From: Kribbella pittospori
GTDB taxonomy: Bacteria; Actinomycetota; Actinomycetes; Propionibacteriales; Kribbellaceae
DNA: 64,000 bases
Direction of reading: 5' to 3'
Assembly (NCBI RefSeq): GCF_004331465.1
Contig: NZ_SJKB01000003.1
Coordinates: forward strand, 310,001 to 374,000
Shown piece after piece: positions 1 through 8,560 of this stretch; within the stretch, counting starts at the first letter, position 1; the number at the start of each line of letters is the position of its first letter. The position numbers and the translations under genes were made by a program. Below the pieces are notes generated by a model. The model saw nothing but the letters and a program-made list of their open reading frames with translations. It was not told the origin of the DNA and did not search any database.

Positions 1-353
1 TCGTCCATCATGGCCGCCCGGGTCCGCAGGTCCAGCTCCTCGCCGGTCCGCGGGAGGTCGGTCTCGACGGCGCCGACCCCGACCGCCAGGGTCGCGCGAC
101 CCGATGACACCTGGTCCAGCGTGGCGACCTGGCTCGCGACCTTCCACGGCCGTCGCCACGGCAGCGGCGTCAGCATCGTGCCGAGCCGGATCCGGCTCGT
201 CCTGGCCGCGATCGCCGTCAGCAATCCCCACGCATCGACGCCGTACGCCGCCTCCCAGACGAACACCCCGTCCCAGCCGGCCGCCTCCGCAGCGACCGCC
301 TGCTCGAGCTGCTCGACCGCCGACCCGCCCGGAAGAATCAGTCCGTATCTCAT
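1..353 (-). CDS. Luciferase-like monooxygenase (LLM class), 3' part outside window
   Basis: The minus strand reads an open frame from ATG (351-353) to the window edge, about 117 residues. It starts MRYGLILPGG and continues with GWDGVFVWEAAYG and a segment ending RIRLGTMLTPLPWRRPWKVA. This is the usual N-terminal half of flavin- or F420-dependent luciferase-like oxidoreductases: first beta strand, then a WDGVFVWE motif, then the IRLGTxxTPLPxR strand. A good ribosome site (GAAGGTGG) precedes the ATG. It diverges from the DUF2278 gene. The substrate, and the choice between FMN and F420, cannot be told from this half. Confidence 0.8.
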   Translation of the reverse strand, partial: MRYGLILPGGSAVEQLEQAVAAEAAGWDGVFVWEAAYGVDAWGLLTAIAARTSRIRLGTMLTPLPWRRPWKVASQVATLDQVSSGRATLAVGVGAVETDLPRTGEELDLRTRAAMMD

Positions 354-453
354 TCCACCTTCCTACTAGCCGCCACCGACAACACGCGGCCCGTTGTATT
401 ACCCGCCGACTCGTGGGCTCCTAGGTAGTGGGGCTGCGATGGAGGGGGAAGCC

Positions 454-1458
454 ATGCCGTTGAAGACGTACGGCGTACTGGTCGGCCGGGCGGTCGGCGT
501 ACGCCGGGAAGGCGATTCGGACACGCCGCACTACCAGATCCGGCTGGTGGACGACGCCAGGGTGGACTACCGGATCGCGGTCAATGTGAAGTCGAAGGAG
601 TTCCCGTCGGAGCTGCTCTACCGGGTCCACGAGGACTTCCGGCATCCGGTCACCGCACAGTTGATCGGACTGGCCCGGGGCTGGCATCGGCTCGACACGG
701 GTGCGGCCGGGGTGAACCTGGACTACGTCCGGCAGACGTTGTTCGATCGCACGCTGCTGCGGCCGTTGCCGGCCGACGTCGAGGGGCCGGGCAACGATCT
801 GGCCGACCTGCTGGACGATCAGGTGCAGCGGGCGATCCGCGAGCCGGCTGCGGTCGTGTACGCGTTCGGCGAGCGGTGGGGTCCGGAGGACGGCGTACCG
901 GACAAGGTCTTCGGCTTCCGGCCGGGCAACGGTGTGCATGACATCCACATGAACCAGGGCAACGTCGGTGCCTTCCGCAAGGACGACGGGGTGTGGCAGG
1001 ACGGCGCGATCATCATCGGGCTGCCGGACCAGCAACGCTGGGTCGGCATCTTCCTGGCGTTCCAGAGCCAGTCGTGGCACACCGACGACAAGACCGGTCA
1101 CGCTCTCGTGGACGCACCGGTCGCCGAGTTCGGCGCCGAGGCAGTCCAGATCGTTGCCGCGTTGATCAACCCGGTCGGCCCTGCGCCTGAAGCCGAGACG
1201 GTCACCCTGCTGAATGCTTCGCCGGACGCGGTCGACCTGACCGGCTGGCATCTCGTCGATCGTGCACTCCATGTCGGCCCGGTCCCGGCCGGTGTGCTGC
1301 CACCCGGCGAGACGCTGCTCGTCCGCCTTCCATCCACCGTCCAGCTGGGCAACAAGGGCGGCGAGATCACGCTGCTGAACAGCGCCGGCCTCAAGGTCCA
1401 CGGCGTCGCCTACACCGCGGCCCAGGCAGAGCGCTCAGGCTGGAGTGTCGTCTTCTGA
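454..1458 (+). CDS. DUF2278 (YukJ-like) protein with C-terminal lamin-tail-like domain
   Basis: The 334-residue protein starts at the ATG with GGAGGGGGA just upstream (440-448); in-frame ATGs at 394 and 439 lie before or inside that ribosome site. Residues 1 to about 220 match the YukJ/DUF2278 pattern: YGVLVGRAVGVRRE near the start, then HYQIRL, KSKEFPSELLY, and the HDIHMNQGN box with a following DGAIIIGLP strand. The last ~80 residues (VTLLNASPDAVDLTGWHLVD, then GEITLLNSAGLKVHGVAYT) look like a lamin-tail beta-sandwich. There is no signal peptide. Function of the family is unknown. The lamin-tail call is by pattern only. Confidence 0.75.
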   Translation: MPLKTYGVLVGRAVGVRREGDSDTPHYQIRLVDDARVDYRIAVNVKSKEFPSELLYRVHEDFRHPVTAQLIGLARGWHRLDTGAAGVNLDYVRQTLFDRTLLRPLPADVEGPGNDLADLLDDQVQRAIREPAAVVYAFGERWGPEDGVPDKVFGFRPGNGVHDIHMNQGNVGAFRKDDGVWQDGAIIIGLPDQQRWVGIFLAFQSQSWHTDDKTGHALVDAPVAEFGAEAVQIVAALINPVGPAPEAETVTLLNASPDAVDLTGWHLVDRALHVGPVPAGVLPPGETLLVRLPSTVQLGNKGGEITLLNSAGLKVHGVAYTAAQAERSGWSVVF

Positions 1459-1546
1459 TCCCGAAGGCCTGAAAGCGATATGAAAGGGTGGACAGCTTGG
1501 CTGGGCGACGGCAGCAGCTAACGACGGAGCGCTTGGAGTTGCAGCG

Positions 1547-2323
1547 ATGGACACGTCCTCGTATGTGAAGTCTGTGGTCGAGCAGACGAGTACGTTCGCC
1601 GAGTGGGTGGACGGCAGGGATGCGGCGACGCCGGTGCCGACGTGTCCGAAGTGGACGCTGGCCGATCTGGTCGACCATGTCGGCGCCACCCATCGGATGG
1701 TGGCAATGCTGGTAGGTGAGCAACTGAGCGAGCCGAGCAAGGCGTTCGCCGCCTACGTGCCGGCGCCGGCCGATTCGAGCCAGTGGGGCGCCTGGATGAC
1801 CGACGGTGCGGCCGCGGCGAAGCAGGCATTCGACGCGGCCGCCGATGACACGCCGGTGTGGGATCCGTCCGGTGCTGCGGCGGGGGTGCCGTTTTGGTCG
1901 CGGCGGTTGTTCGGTGAGGCGAGTGTGCACCGCGCGGACGCGGCGGTGGCGCTCGATCGGCGGTACGAGTTGGCGCCGGAGCCCGCCGCTGCGGCCCTGG
2001 AGGACTGGCTGGACACGATGACATCGGGCGGCTACTGGGAGAACAGGCCGGACTTCGCCGATGGGATGCGCGGTGACGGCCAGACGCTGCACTTCCACGC
2101 GACGGACGCGCCTGGAGAGTGGCTGGCCCGCCGGGAACAGGACCGGGTCGTGCTGGATCGCACGCACGCCGAGGCTGACGTCACGCTCAGCGGCCCGGCC
2201 GCCGACCTCCTGCTCGTGCTCAGCAGGCGCTGCAAGCTGGGTGCGGCACCCAGTCTGGAACTGCACGGCGATCGCGCACTGCTTGACTCCTGGATCGACC
2301 ACATGGACTGGGTCAGCGACTGA
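1547..2323 (+). CDS. Mycothiol-dependent maleylpyruvate isomerase-type protein
   Basis: 258 residues. The N-terminal four-helix region carries WTLADLVDHVGATHR, the WTxxDLxxHv metal-binding pattern of the DinB-like mycothiol-dependent isomerase N-terminal domain. FGEASVHRADA, with another candidate histidine, follows at about 124-134. The C-terminal part is the small MDMPI C-terminal domain ending LLDSWIDHMDW. The family uses mycothiol as cofactor in actinobacteria, but most members next to no aromatic genes have unknown substrates. The gene appears monocistronic. An SD-like GGAG lies about 10 nt before the ATG. Confidence 0.75.
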   Translation: MDTSSYVKSVVEQTSTFAEWVDGRDAATPVPTCPKWTLADLVDHVGATHRMVAMLVGEQLSEPSKAFAAYVPAPADSSQWGAWMTDGAAAAKQAFDAAADDTPVWDPSGAAAGVPFWSRRLFGEASVHRADAAVALDRRYELAPEPAAAALEDWLDTMTSGGYWENRPDFADGMRGDGQTLHFHATDAPGEWLARREQDRVVLDRTHAEADVTLSGPAADLLLVLSRRCKLGAAPSLELHGDRALLDSWIDHMDWVSD

Positions 2324-2415
2324 CCTCAGCTCTGGGTGAGCCGGGCGCCCAGCCGTTGACCTGGCCCGCCCCGGCGGCGATTCTCGACACATAGTGCCTC
2401 CGGGGTGGGGGAGAG

Positions 2416-3102
2416 ATGGGGCAACGCAGTCCACTGGTGACGCTCGCGGCCGCGGCCGTCGGGCTCGTCGCGCTGCTTGTCGTGAACAGCACGCAGACCA
2501 CGTCCACCGGCTCAGCGTCGTCCGAGACCATCGTGACGAACACGCCGGTCACCCCGCCCAACACCGGTCGGCCCGCGGCAGGCACGCCACCGACCAATCC
2601 ACAGCCGACCGCCACGAAGCAGGCCGCACCCACTCCGACCCAGCAGGCAGCAGTCGTCTACGCCGGTCGTACGGCGAACCGCGAGGCGACTCTCGCCATC
2701 GCGGTGAAGGGCGGCCGGGCAGCGGCGTACGTCTGCGACGGCCGGCGCGTCGAGGCCTGGCTGACCGGCACGCGAACCGGCGACACCCTCGCGCTCCGCT
2801 CCCGAGCCGGTGACCGAGTGGTCGCGAACCTGGCGAACGGCCAAGTCACCGGCACAGTCACGGTGCACGGCCGCACGCTGCGCTTCACGATCTCCCAGGC
2901 CGACCCACCGGCCGGCCTGTATCGCGCGAAGACCTCCGGCAACACCATCGGCTGGATCGTGCTCGCCGACGGCAGTCAGGTCGGCATCGACAACGACGGC
3001 ACGCCCGCTCCCGCCCCGCCGCTCGATCCGTCCACGGGTACGTCGACCGTCGGCGGGACCGCGGTGACGGCAACCTCGGTCACCGGCGACGAGACGTTCT
3101 GA
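2416..3102 (+). CDS. Secreted or membrane-anchored protein of unknown function, first gene of a Rieske/cytochrome-b-like operon
   Basis: 228 residues. Residues 7-24 form a hydrophobic N-terminal helix (VTLAAAAVGLVALLVV). A Ser/Thr/Pro/Ala-rich linker follows to about residue 75. A compact beta-rich domain (about 78-195) contains YAGRTANREATLAIAVKGG, AAAYVCDG and GNTIGWIVLADG. The C-terminus is low complexity. I recognise no named family. Eight bases separate it from the next gene, so it is probably co-transcribed with the membrane and Rieske genes and may be their extracytoplasmic partner. The latter is inference from position. Confidence 0.6.
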   Translation: MGQRSPLVTLAAAAVGLVALLVVNSTQTTSTGSASSETIVTNTPVTPPNTGRPAAGTPPTNPQPTATKQAAPTPTQQAAVVYAGRTANREATLAIAVKGGRAAAYVCDGRRVEAWLTGTRTGDTLALRSRAGDRVVANLANGQVTGTVTVHGRTLRFTISQADPPAGLYRAKTSGNTIGWIVLADGSQVGIDNDGTPAPAPPLDPSTGTSTVGGTAVTATSVTGDETF

Positions 3103-3110
3103 GGAGAGCC

Positions 3111-3659
3111 ATGTCGACCGCAACGATCGGCGCGACGAGCAGGGTCGCGATCCCGCTGTCGATCGGTGCGGCGGTCGCCGTCGTCCTCGGTCTGTACGCA
3201 CGGCTGCACGAACCGACCGGCGTCGCGGTGAACCTGGCCGGCTTCTCCAGCACCCAGTCGGTCAAGGCGTGGCTGGCATCGCTCGCGTTCGTGCTCGCCC
3301 TGGTGCAACTGATGTCCGCGCTGGCGCTGTTCGGGCATCTCGGGCCCCTCAACAGCCGGAGCTGGATCGGACCGCTGCACCGGTGGTCGGGCCGCGCCGC
3401 CGTCGCGGCCACGCTGCCCGTGGTCGCACATTGCCTGTATGCGTTGGGGTTCCAGTACGACCAGCCGCGCGTGCTGATCCACTCGCTGCTCGGCTGCTTC
3501 TTCTACGGCGCGTTCGTCGCCAAGATGCTGACCCTGACCCGGACCGACGGGCCTCGCTGGCTGCTGCCGGCGGTGGGCGGCGCAGTCTTCGCCGGCCTGG
3601 TCGGGCTGTGGCTGACCTCGTCGCTGTGGTTCTTCACCACGTTCGGCATCATTCGCTGA
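3111..3659 (+). CDS. DUF6529-like integral membrane protein, candidate cytochrome b
   Basis: 182 residues with about five predicted membrane helices. Histidines fall at helix ends or inside helices in PLHRWSGR, PVVAHCLYALG and VLIHSLLGC, a spacing that resembles di-heme cytochrome b561/ferric-reductase-like proteins. The ribosome site (GAGGAGAG) sits in the 8-nt gap after the previous gene, and the Rieske gene begins 12 nt downstream. Together these suggest a membrane electron-transfer unit in which this protein carries heme and the Rieske protein carries the 2Fe-2S cluster. Heme binding is inferred from histidine placement only. Confidence 0.65.
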   Translation: MSTATIGATSRVAIPLSIGAAVAVVLGLYARLHEPTGVAVNLAGFSSTQSVKAWLASLAFVLALVQLMSALALFGHLGPLNSRSWIGPLHRWSGRAAVAATLPVVAHCLYALGFQYDQPRVLIHSLLGCFFYGAFVAKMLTLTRTDGPRWLLPAVGGAVFAGLVGLWLTSSLWFFTTFGIIR

Positions 3660-3671
3660 AGGGACCTGCCT

Positions 3672-4070
3672 GTGGACGAACCGAAACGCCGTACCGTCCT
3701 GGCCGCGGCCGCGTTCGCCGCGGTCACCGGATGCAGTACCTACGGTGAGCCCAAGAGCGCTCCGGCCAGTACGCCGCAAGCCGGTACCGAGCTCGCGAAG
3801 ACGAGCCAGATCCCGGTCGGCGGCGGAGTCCTCTTCGGGGACAAGCAGGTGGTCGTCACCCAGCCGACGGCGGGCACGTTCAAGGCGTTCACCTCGGTGT
3901 GCACGCACGAGGGCTGTCAGGTGGCGAGCGTTGCCAACGGCACCATCAACTGCGACTGCCACGGCAGCAAGTTCTCCATCAAGGACGGCTCGGTCGTCCA
4001 CGACCCGGCCCCGCAGCCCCTCGCCGCCAAGCAGATCAAGGTCGCCGGTGACTCGATCACGCTCGCCTAG
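3672..4070 (+). CDS. Rieske (2Fe-2S) lipoprotein
   Basis: 132 residues from a GTG start. The N-terminus has basic residues, a hydrophobic stretch and AAVTGCST, a plausible lipobox that would anchor it outside the membrane; KRRTVLAA also resembles a weak Tat signal. Both cluster-binding boxes are present: CTHEGC and CDCHGSKF. Cys and His of each box would ligate a 2Fe-2S cluster. The length fits single-domain Rieske ferredoxins, far shorter than QcrA. It is the last gene of the three-gene operon beginning at 2416 and overlaps the convergent IclR gene by 4 nt. Confidence 0.85.
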   Translation: MDEPKRRTVLAAAAFAAVTGCSTYGEPKSAPASTPQAGTELAKTSQIPVGGGVLFGDKQVVVTQPTAGTFKAFTSVCTHEGCQVASVANGTINCDCHGSKFSIKDGSVVHDPAPQPLAAKQIKVAGDSITLA

Positions 4071-4888
4071 GCTGACGACTGATTCGACTGCGGTACTTCG
4101 TGGTGTGGCCGCGACTGCCACAGCGCCCACTCGGCGCTGACATCGCCGGCCGTGCGCAGGAGCAGCGGGAGATGGTCCCGCAGGAGCTTCTCGGTGCTGG
4201 TTTCCGCAGCGTGCACGGTCACGTTCATCGCGGCGCGGACGGCGCCCGTTCCGTCGCGGACCGGCGTCGCCACCGAACGGACCCCGGGCGCGAGCTCCTC
4301 ATCAGCCAACGCCCACCCACGCGCGCGGATCTCGGTCAGCTCGTCACGCAACTGATCCGCAGTGCGCCCGATGTACGGCGGAAGCCCAGCGCGACTCGGC
4401 AGCGCGAGCGTCTCCGCGAGCTCGTCGGGGGAGAGAGCGGCGAGCAGGACCTTGCCCTGTGAGGTCTGGGCCGCCGGGAACCTGGTGCCGATGTCGACCC
4501 GCAGCGCGATGATCTTCGGCACCGACACCCGGGCGACGTAGACGATGTCGGAGCCGTCGAGCTGTGCCATTGACGACGACTCGCCGGTCCGCGCCACCAG
4601 TTCCTCGAGATGCGGTTTCGCGATGTCCCACAGTCCGAGCGCGCCGACGTACGCCATGCCGAGCGTCAGCACCTTCGGCGTCAGCTGGAAGGAGCCCTCG
4701 ACCGAGCGGACGAAGCCGAGCTCCTCCAGCGTGAGCAGCAGCCGGCGCGCGGTCGGGCGGGCCAACCCGGCCGCGGTCGCCACCTCGCTGAGCGACATGG
4801 TGCGGTGGTTCGCGTCGAAGCAGGCGAGCACGTCCAGCCCGCGAGCCAGCGACTCGACGAAGTCCGGACCCGCACCGCGTCCTGCCAT
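4067..4888 (-). CDS. IclR-family transcriptional regulator
   Basis: 273 residues. The winged helix lies at about residues 10-70 (SLARGLDVLACFD, then LSEVATAAGLARPTARRLLLTLEELGFV). The effector domain follows (RTGESSSMAQLDGSDIVYVARV, IGTRFPAAQTSQGKVLLA, ELAPGVRSVATPVRD), typical of PcaR/PobR-like IclR proteins of aromatic catabolism. It lies beside an amidohydrolase and an extradiol dioxygenase operon. Two near-identical inverted repeats stand in their divergent intergenic region, so it most likely controls both. A related half site, TTCCGGAC, lies in its own upstream region near 4930. Confidence 0.88.
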   Translation of the reverse strand: MAGRGAGPDFVESLARGLDVLACFDANHRTMSLSEVATAAGLARPTARRLLLTLEELGFVRSVEGSFQLTPKVLTLGMAYVGALGLWDIAKPHLEELVARTGESSSMAQLDGSDIVYVARVSVPKIIALRVDIGTRFPAAQTSQGKVLLAALSPDELAETLALPSRAGLPPYIGRTADQLRDELTEIRARGWALADEELAPGVRSVATPVRDGTGAVRAAMNVTVHAAETSTEKLLRDHLPLLLRTAGDVSAEWALWQSRPHHEVPQSNQSSA

Positions 4889-4951
4889 CAGTTCCTGCCT
4901 CCCCGTCGTACGACGTACCGTTCCGGACGAGAGCCTACGACCCGGCAGCTG

Positions 4952-6430
4952 TCACTCGCCGGAGCCGGGGTCGCCGAAGATGGTGCCGCGAGCCTCGCGG
5001 GTGGACTCCGACTTGTACTCGGTGTACTGGTACGGGTTGTCCAGCACCTCGTCCTTCGGCAGGTCCGGATTCATCCCCGCCGCCCACGCGTCCTCGCCGA
5101 GCGCCGACCGGAGGAAGTCCACAGTCGCCTCGACCTCTCCGCGTACGGCGGCCAGGTCGACGCCGACCAACTGGTTCGCGTACTTCACCACCTTGCCGTC
5201 GACGATGACCGTGTGGACGTCACCGCGCTGCGCCTGGAACGCGACCTGGCCGTACGGATGCACCATCGGGAACGACACCGGAGACGTATCGTTCTTGATC
5301 AGTACGACGTCCGCCTTCTTGCCGGGCTCGAGACTGCCGAGGTCGTCGCGGCCGAGGGCCTTCGCACCACCGCGAGTCGCCCAGTCGACCACGTGCTCGG
5401 CGCGCAGGTGGCTGTGCGTCACGGTGTCGCCCTTCATATGGGCTTCGAGGTGCTCACGGGCCCGGTCGGCGCCGAGCGTCGTACGCATCGCGCTGAACAG
5501 GTCGCCGCTCCACCAGACGCTGGTGTCCATCGACAGCGAGACCGGGATGCCGTACTTGCGGACCTGCCAGGTGGGTGGGTAGCCCTGGCCGGCACTCTGC
5601 TCGGACTCGGTCGAGACCGAGACCGACCCGCCTGTCGCGGCCATCCGCTGGTATGAGTCCTCGGTCAGGGTCGCGCTGTGCACGTAGATGTTCTGCGGCG
5701 TCATGAAGCCGTTCTCGTGCATCAGCCGGATGCCGTCGTCGTTCGTCGCGCCCCAGACACCGGCGTGCGTGGTGACACCGACCCCGAGCTCGCGGGCCAC
5801 CTCGAACGCGGCTCGCTCGGGGAAGGCCGGGTCGCCGGTCACGTCGAAGGCGAGCTGGAGCCCGAGTTCGTCGTCGTCCCTGATCCGCTCCAGGAACGCC
5901 CGGACGGCCGGGTCCGCGGACCACTGCCACGGTCCTGCCTGGATGTTGCCGTAGGCAAGCACGAAGCGGCCGGGGACGGCGCGCAAGGCGTCCGCGGCGG
6001 CTTCGGCGTGATCGACGGACTGCAACCCGTGCGACCAGTCGACGGTGGTGGTGACACCGGCCTCGAGCGACTCCCAGGCCGACGTGAGGTTGCCGGCGTG
6101 GATGTCCTCGGGCCGGAAGGTCTTCCCGTGCTCGAGGTAGTACCAGACGAAGTACTGCGTCAGCGTCCAGTCGGCGCCGTACGCGCGCATCGCGGTCTGC
6201 CACATGTGCCGGTGGGTGTCGATCATCCCGGGCATCACGATGCCGCCGGTCGCGTCGATCACCTGCGTGCCCTCGGGTACGTCGACCGACGGTCCGACGG
6301 CGGCGATGCGGTCGTCGACGATCAGTACGTCGCCCGCGGCCAGCACCGTGTGGTTGTCGTCCATCGTGAGTACGGTCCCGCCGCGCAGCAGTAGCGGCCG
6401 GCCCGCCACCGGCGTCTCGGCAGTGGTCAT
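4952..6430 (-). CDS. TRZ/ATZ-type amidohydrolase (metal-dependent deaminase/hydrolase family)
   Basis: 492 residues. The N-terminal composite beta domain begins LLLRGGTVLTMDDNHTV. The metal site starts at GGIVMPGMIDTHRHMWQT (HxH motif), and the C-terminal half has GSLEPGKKADVVLI, the usual end of amidohydrolase barrels. The relatives are the guanine deaminase/chlorohydrolase group. GGAGGGG lies directly before the ATG. It diverges from the CoA-transferase operon and is oriented with the IclR gene. In a ring-cleavage locus it might hydrolyse a cyclic or amide intermediate, but the substrate is unknown. Confidence 0.8.
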   Translation of the reverse strand: MTTAETPVAGRPLLLRGGTVLTMDDNHTVLAAGDVLIVDDRIAAVGPSVDVPEGTQVIDATGGIVMPGMIDTHRHMWQTAMRAYGADWTLTQYFVWYYLEHGKTFRPEDIHAGNLTSAWESLEAGVTTTVDWSHGLQSVDHAEAAADALRAVPGRFVLAYGNIQAGPWQWSADPAVRAFLERIRDDDELGLQLAFDVTGDPAFPERAAFEVARELGVGVTTHAGVWGATNDDGIRLMHENGFMTPQNIYVHSATLTEDSYQRMAATGGSVSVSTESEQSAGQGYPPTWQVRKYGIPVSLSMDTSVWWSGDLFSAMRTTLGADRAREHLEAHMKGDTVTHSHLRAEHVVDWATRGGAKALGRDDLGSLEPGKKADVVLIKNDTSPVSFPMVHPYGQVAFQAQRGDVHTVIVDGKVVKYANQLVGVDLAAVRGEVEATVDFLRSALGEDAWAAGMNPDLPKDEVLDNPYQYTEYKSESTREARGTIFGDPGSGE

Positions 6431-6450
6431 GATCCCCTCCAGAAAACGGT

Positions 6451-6464
6451 CGGACAGGCGTCCG
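6451..6464. promoter_or_regulatory. Inverted repeat, candidate IclR operator (amidohydrolase side)
   Basis: CGGACAGGCGTCCG, 20 bp upstream of the amidohydrolase start. Its arms match the second copy at 6587-6600 except for one base. Confidence 0.5.
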
Positions 6465-6586
6465 TATGCCGGTCATCACGGCGATATGGTCACTATCGAA
6501 GCGCCCGTCGGCAGTGTCAAGGGCTCGCCGTCCGGTCCTTGACAGTGCCGGTCCAGCGCGCCGAGACTGAGGCGACGAGCTCAATG

Positions 6587-6600
6587 CGGACAAGTGTCCG
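6587..6600. promoter_or_regulatory. Inverted repeat, candidate IclR operator (CoA-transferase side)
   Basis: CGGACA-AG-TGTCCG, perfect 6-bp arms, directly before an AATAAT -10-like hexamer (6602-6607) and 22 bp before the CoA-transferase start. Confidence 0.55.
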
Positions 6601-6622
6601 GAATAATCGGGGAGGTTGCGTC

Positions 6623-7759
6623 GTGCCCGCTGGGAAAGGTCCGTTGTCCGGGGTCCTGGTGGCCGATTTCTCCCGCATCCTGGCCGGCCCGTACGCGACC
6701 ATGCTGCTGGCCGACCTCGGGGCCGAGGTGGTCAAGGTCGAGGCGCCGGGCGGTGACGACACCCGGTCCTGGCAGCCGCCGGTCCGCGACGGGATCTCGA
6801 CGTACTACCTGGCGGTCAACCGGAACAAGCGGTCGATCGCGCTCGACCTGAAGGACCCCGGCGATGTGGCCGTCGCCCAGGAGCTCGCGCGGCGGGCCGA
6901 CGTACTGATCGAGAACTTCAAGCCAGGTGGGCTGGCGCGCTTCGGGCTGGACTACGAGTCGGTCGCGGCGGTCAACCCGCGACTGGTCTACGCGTCGATC
7001 AGCGGATTCGGGAGCGGGCCTCGAGGAGCCGCCTTGCCGGGGTACGACCTGATCGTGCAGGCCATCTCCGGGCTGATGAGTCTGACCGGCGATCCGGACG
7101 GCGAACCGTTCCGTGCCGGGATCTCGGTGTTCGACGTGATGGCGGGGATGCACGCGACGATCGGCGTCCTGTCCGCGCTGAACGCCCGGCACGAGACCGG
7201 GCGCGGTCAGCACGTCGAGGTCAACCTGCTGTCTTCGGCGCTGTCGGGACTGGTGAACCAGTCGAGCGCGTACGTCGCGGGCGGCGTCGTACCGCTGCGG
7301 ATGGGAAACAGCCACCCGAGCCTGTTCCCGTACGAGCCGCTGCCGTGTTCCGACGGCGAGCTGATCATCACGGCCGGGAACAACAACCAGTTCCGCCGGT
7401 TGACCGAGGTGCTCGGCGTACCGGAGCTGGCCGACGATCCGCGCTTCGACCGGAACGAGAAGCGGACCGCGAACCGCGAGGAACTGAGGCCGCTGCTGGT
7501 GGAGCGATTGCGGACCAGGACCCGGATGGAATGGTTCGGCGACATCATCGCCGCCGGTGTGCCGTGCGGTCCGATCAACACCATCGACGGTGGCGTGGCC
7601 TTCGCCGAGGACATCGGGCTGGATCCGGTGGTGACGATCGACTCGATCCCGTCCGTGCGCAACCCGATCACCTTCTCCGAGACCCCGGCGGAGTACCGGC
7701 TGCCGCCGCCGTCGCTGGACGAACACGGAGCCGAGCTGCGGAGGTGGCTGAAGGAATGA
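6623..7759 (+). CDS. Family III (CaiB/BaiF-type) CoA-transferase
   Basis: 378 residues from the GTG that has GGAGG 7 nt upstream; longer starts would run through the candidate operator. The N-terminus PLSGVLVADFSRILAGPYATMLLADLGAEVVKVE is the classic family III opening, and NRNKRSIALDLKDP follows. The catalytic Asp is expected in GISVFDVMAGMHA. The enzyme moves CoA between carboxylic acids. Its stop overlaps the start of the citryl-CoA-lyase-like gene (ATGA), which points to coupled translation: activation to a CoA ester, then C-C cleavage. The acid substrate is not known. Confidence 0.9.
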   Translation: MPAGKGPLSGVLVADFSRILAGPYATMLLADLGAEVVKVEAPGGDDTRSWQPPVRDGISTYYLAVNRNKRSIALDLKDPGDVAVAQELARRADVLIENFKPGGLARFGLDYESVAAVNPRLVYASISGFGSGPRGAALPGYDLIVQAISGLMSLTGDPDGEPFRAGISVFDVMAGMHATIGVLSALNARHETGRGQHVEVNLLSSALSGLVNQSSAYVAGGVVPLRMGNSHPSLFPYEPLPCSDGELIITAGNNNQFRRLTEVLGVPELADDPRFDRNEKRTANREELRPLLVERLRTRTRMEWFGDIIAAGVPCGPINTIDGGVAFAEDIGLDPVVTIDSIPSVRNPITFSETPAEYRLPPPSLDEHGAELRRWLKE

Positions 7760-8532
7760 GCTTCCCAACGTCCCTGGGTACGTCGACCGCCGACGAGATC
7801 CGCCTCCTCGGTCAGGACCTCACGGCCGACCTGATGGGCAAGGTCGGCTTCGGCGAGCTCGCCTTCTGGCTGGTCGCGCTGCGCCGCCCGACGCCCTCGG
7901 AAACGCGGGTGTTCGAGGCGGTACTGGTCGCACTCGCCGACCACGGCTTCACCCCGACCGCGATCGCGGCCCGACTGACGTACCTCTCCGCGCCGGACTC
8001 ACTTCAAGGGGCGCTCGCGGCCGGACTGCTCGGTGGCGGGTCGCGCTTCCTCGGAGTGACCGAGGACTGCGGGATGTACCTGCACGAGGCGCTGGAAGGG
8101 CGGGACCCGCCGACCGACGACGCCGGGTGGGACGCGCTGGCACTCGAAGTCGTCACCGCGACGCGGGCGGAGGGGAAGTACGTTCCCGGCCTCGGGCATC
8201 CGGTGCACAAGGTGCAGGACCCGCGAACGCCGGTGCTGATCGGCATTGCCTCCGACGAAGGGCTCCGCGGACCCCACCTACAGCTCTTCGAAGCCATCGG
8301 TCGGGTGCACGAGCAGGTGCTGGGCCGCAAGCTCCCATTGAACGGCGCCGGAGTCTGCGGTGCGGCCCTCGCCGATCTCGGCCTGCCGGTCGAGCTGCTG
8401 CGCGGGTTCGCCTTGCTGGCAAGGGCTGCCGGCCTGCTCGGTCAGCTCGCCGAGGAACGCCGCCGGCCGATCGGCATGGACGCCTATCTCACCGTGGACC
8501 GCAACGCCGTCTACGTCGACCCCAACGACTGA
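7756..8532 (+). CDS. Citrate synthase-like / citryl-CoA lyase-type protein
   Basis: 258 residues, shorter than citrate synthase. Recognisable parts are LADHGFTPTAIAARLTY, LQGALAAGLLGGGSRFLG (the His/Gly substrate region of the citrate synthase fold, where the usual GHG is changed), YVPGLGHPVHKVQDPRTPVL with the conserved GxGHPxhxxxDPR box, and LPLNGAGVCGAALADLGLP. The family cleaves or forms citryl-CoA-like 3-hydroxy-3-carboxyacyl-CoA esters. Here it is translationally coupled to a CoA-transferase and followed by LigB and LigA, so it probably cleaves a CoA-activated ring-fission product. That role is inferred. Confidence 0.75.
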   Translation: MSFPTSLGTSTADEIRLLGQDLTADLMGKVGFGELAFWLVALRRPTPSETRVFEAVLVALADHGFTPTAIAARLTYLSAPDSLQGALAAGLLGGGSRFLGVTEDCGMYLHEALEGRDPPTDDAGWDALALEVVTATRAEGKYVPGLGHPVHKVQDPRTPVLIGIASDEGLRGPHLQLFEAIGRVHEQVLGRKLPLNGAGVCGAALADLGLPVELLRGFALLARAAGLLGQLAEERRRPIGMDAYLTVDRNAVYVDPND

Positions 8533-8560
8533 CAGTTTCCCGGACGCAGAGGAGCTCTTC

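Noticed and set aside
421..1401. Long minus-strand open frame opposite the DUF2278 gene
   Set aside because: Low-complexity Arg/Asp-rich composition without family motifs; shadow of the plus-strand gene.
6539..6622. Earlier TTG start for the CoA-transferase
   Set aside because: It would translate through the candidate operator; the GTG at 6623 has GGAGG at proper distance and matches the family N-terminus.
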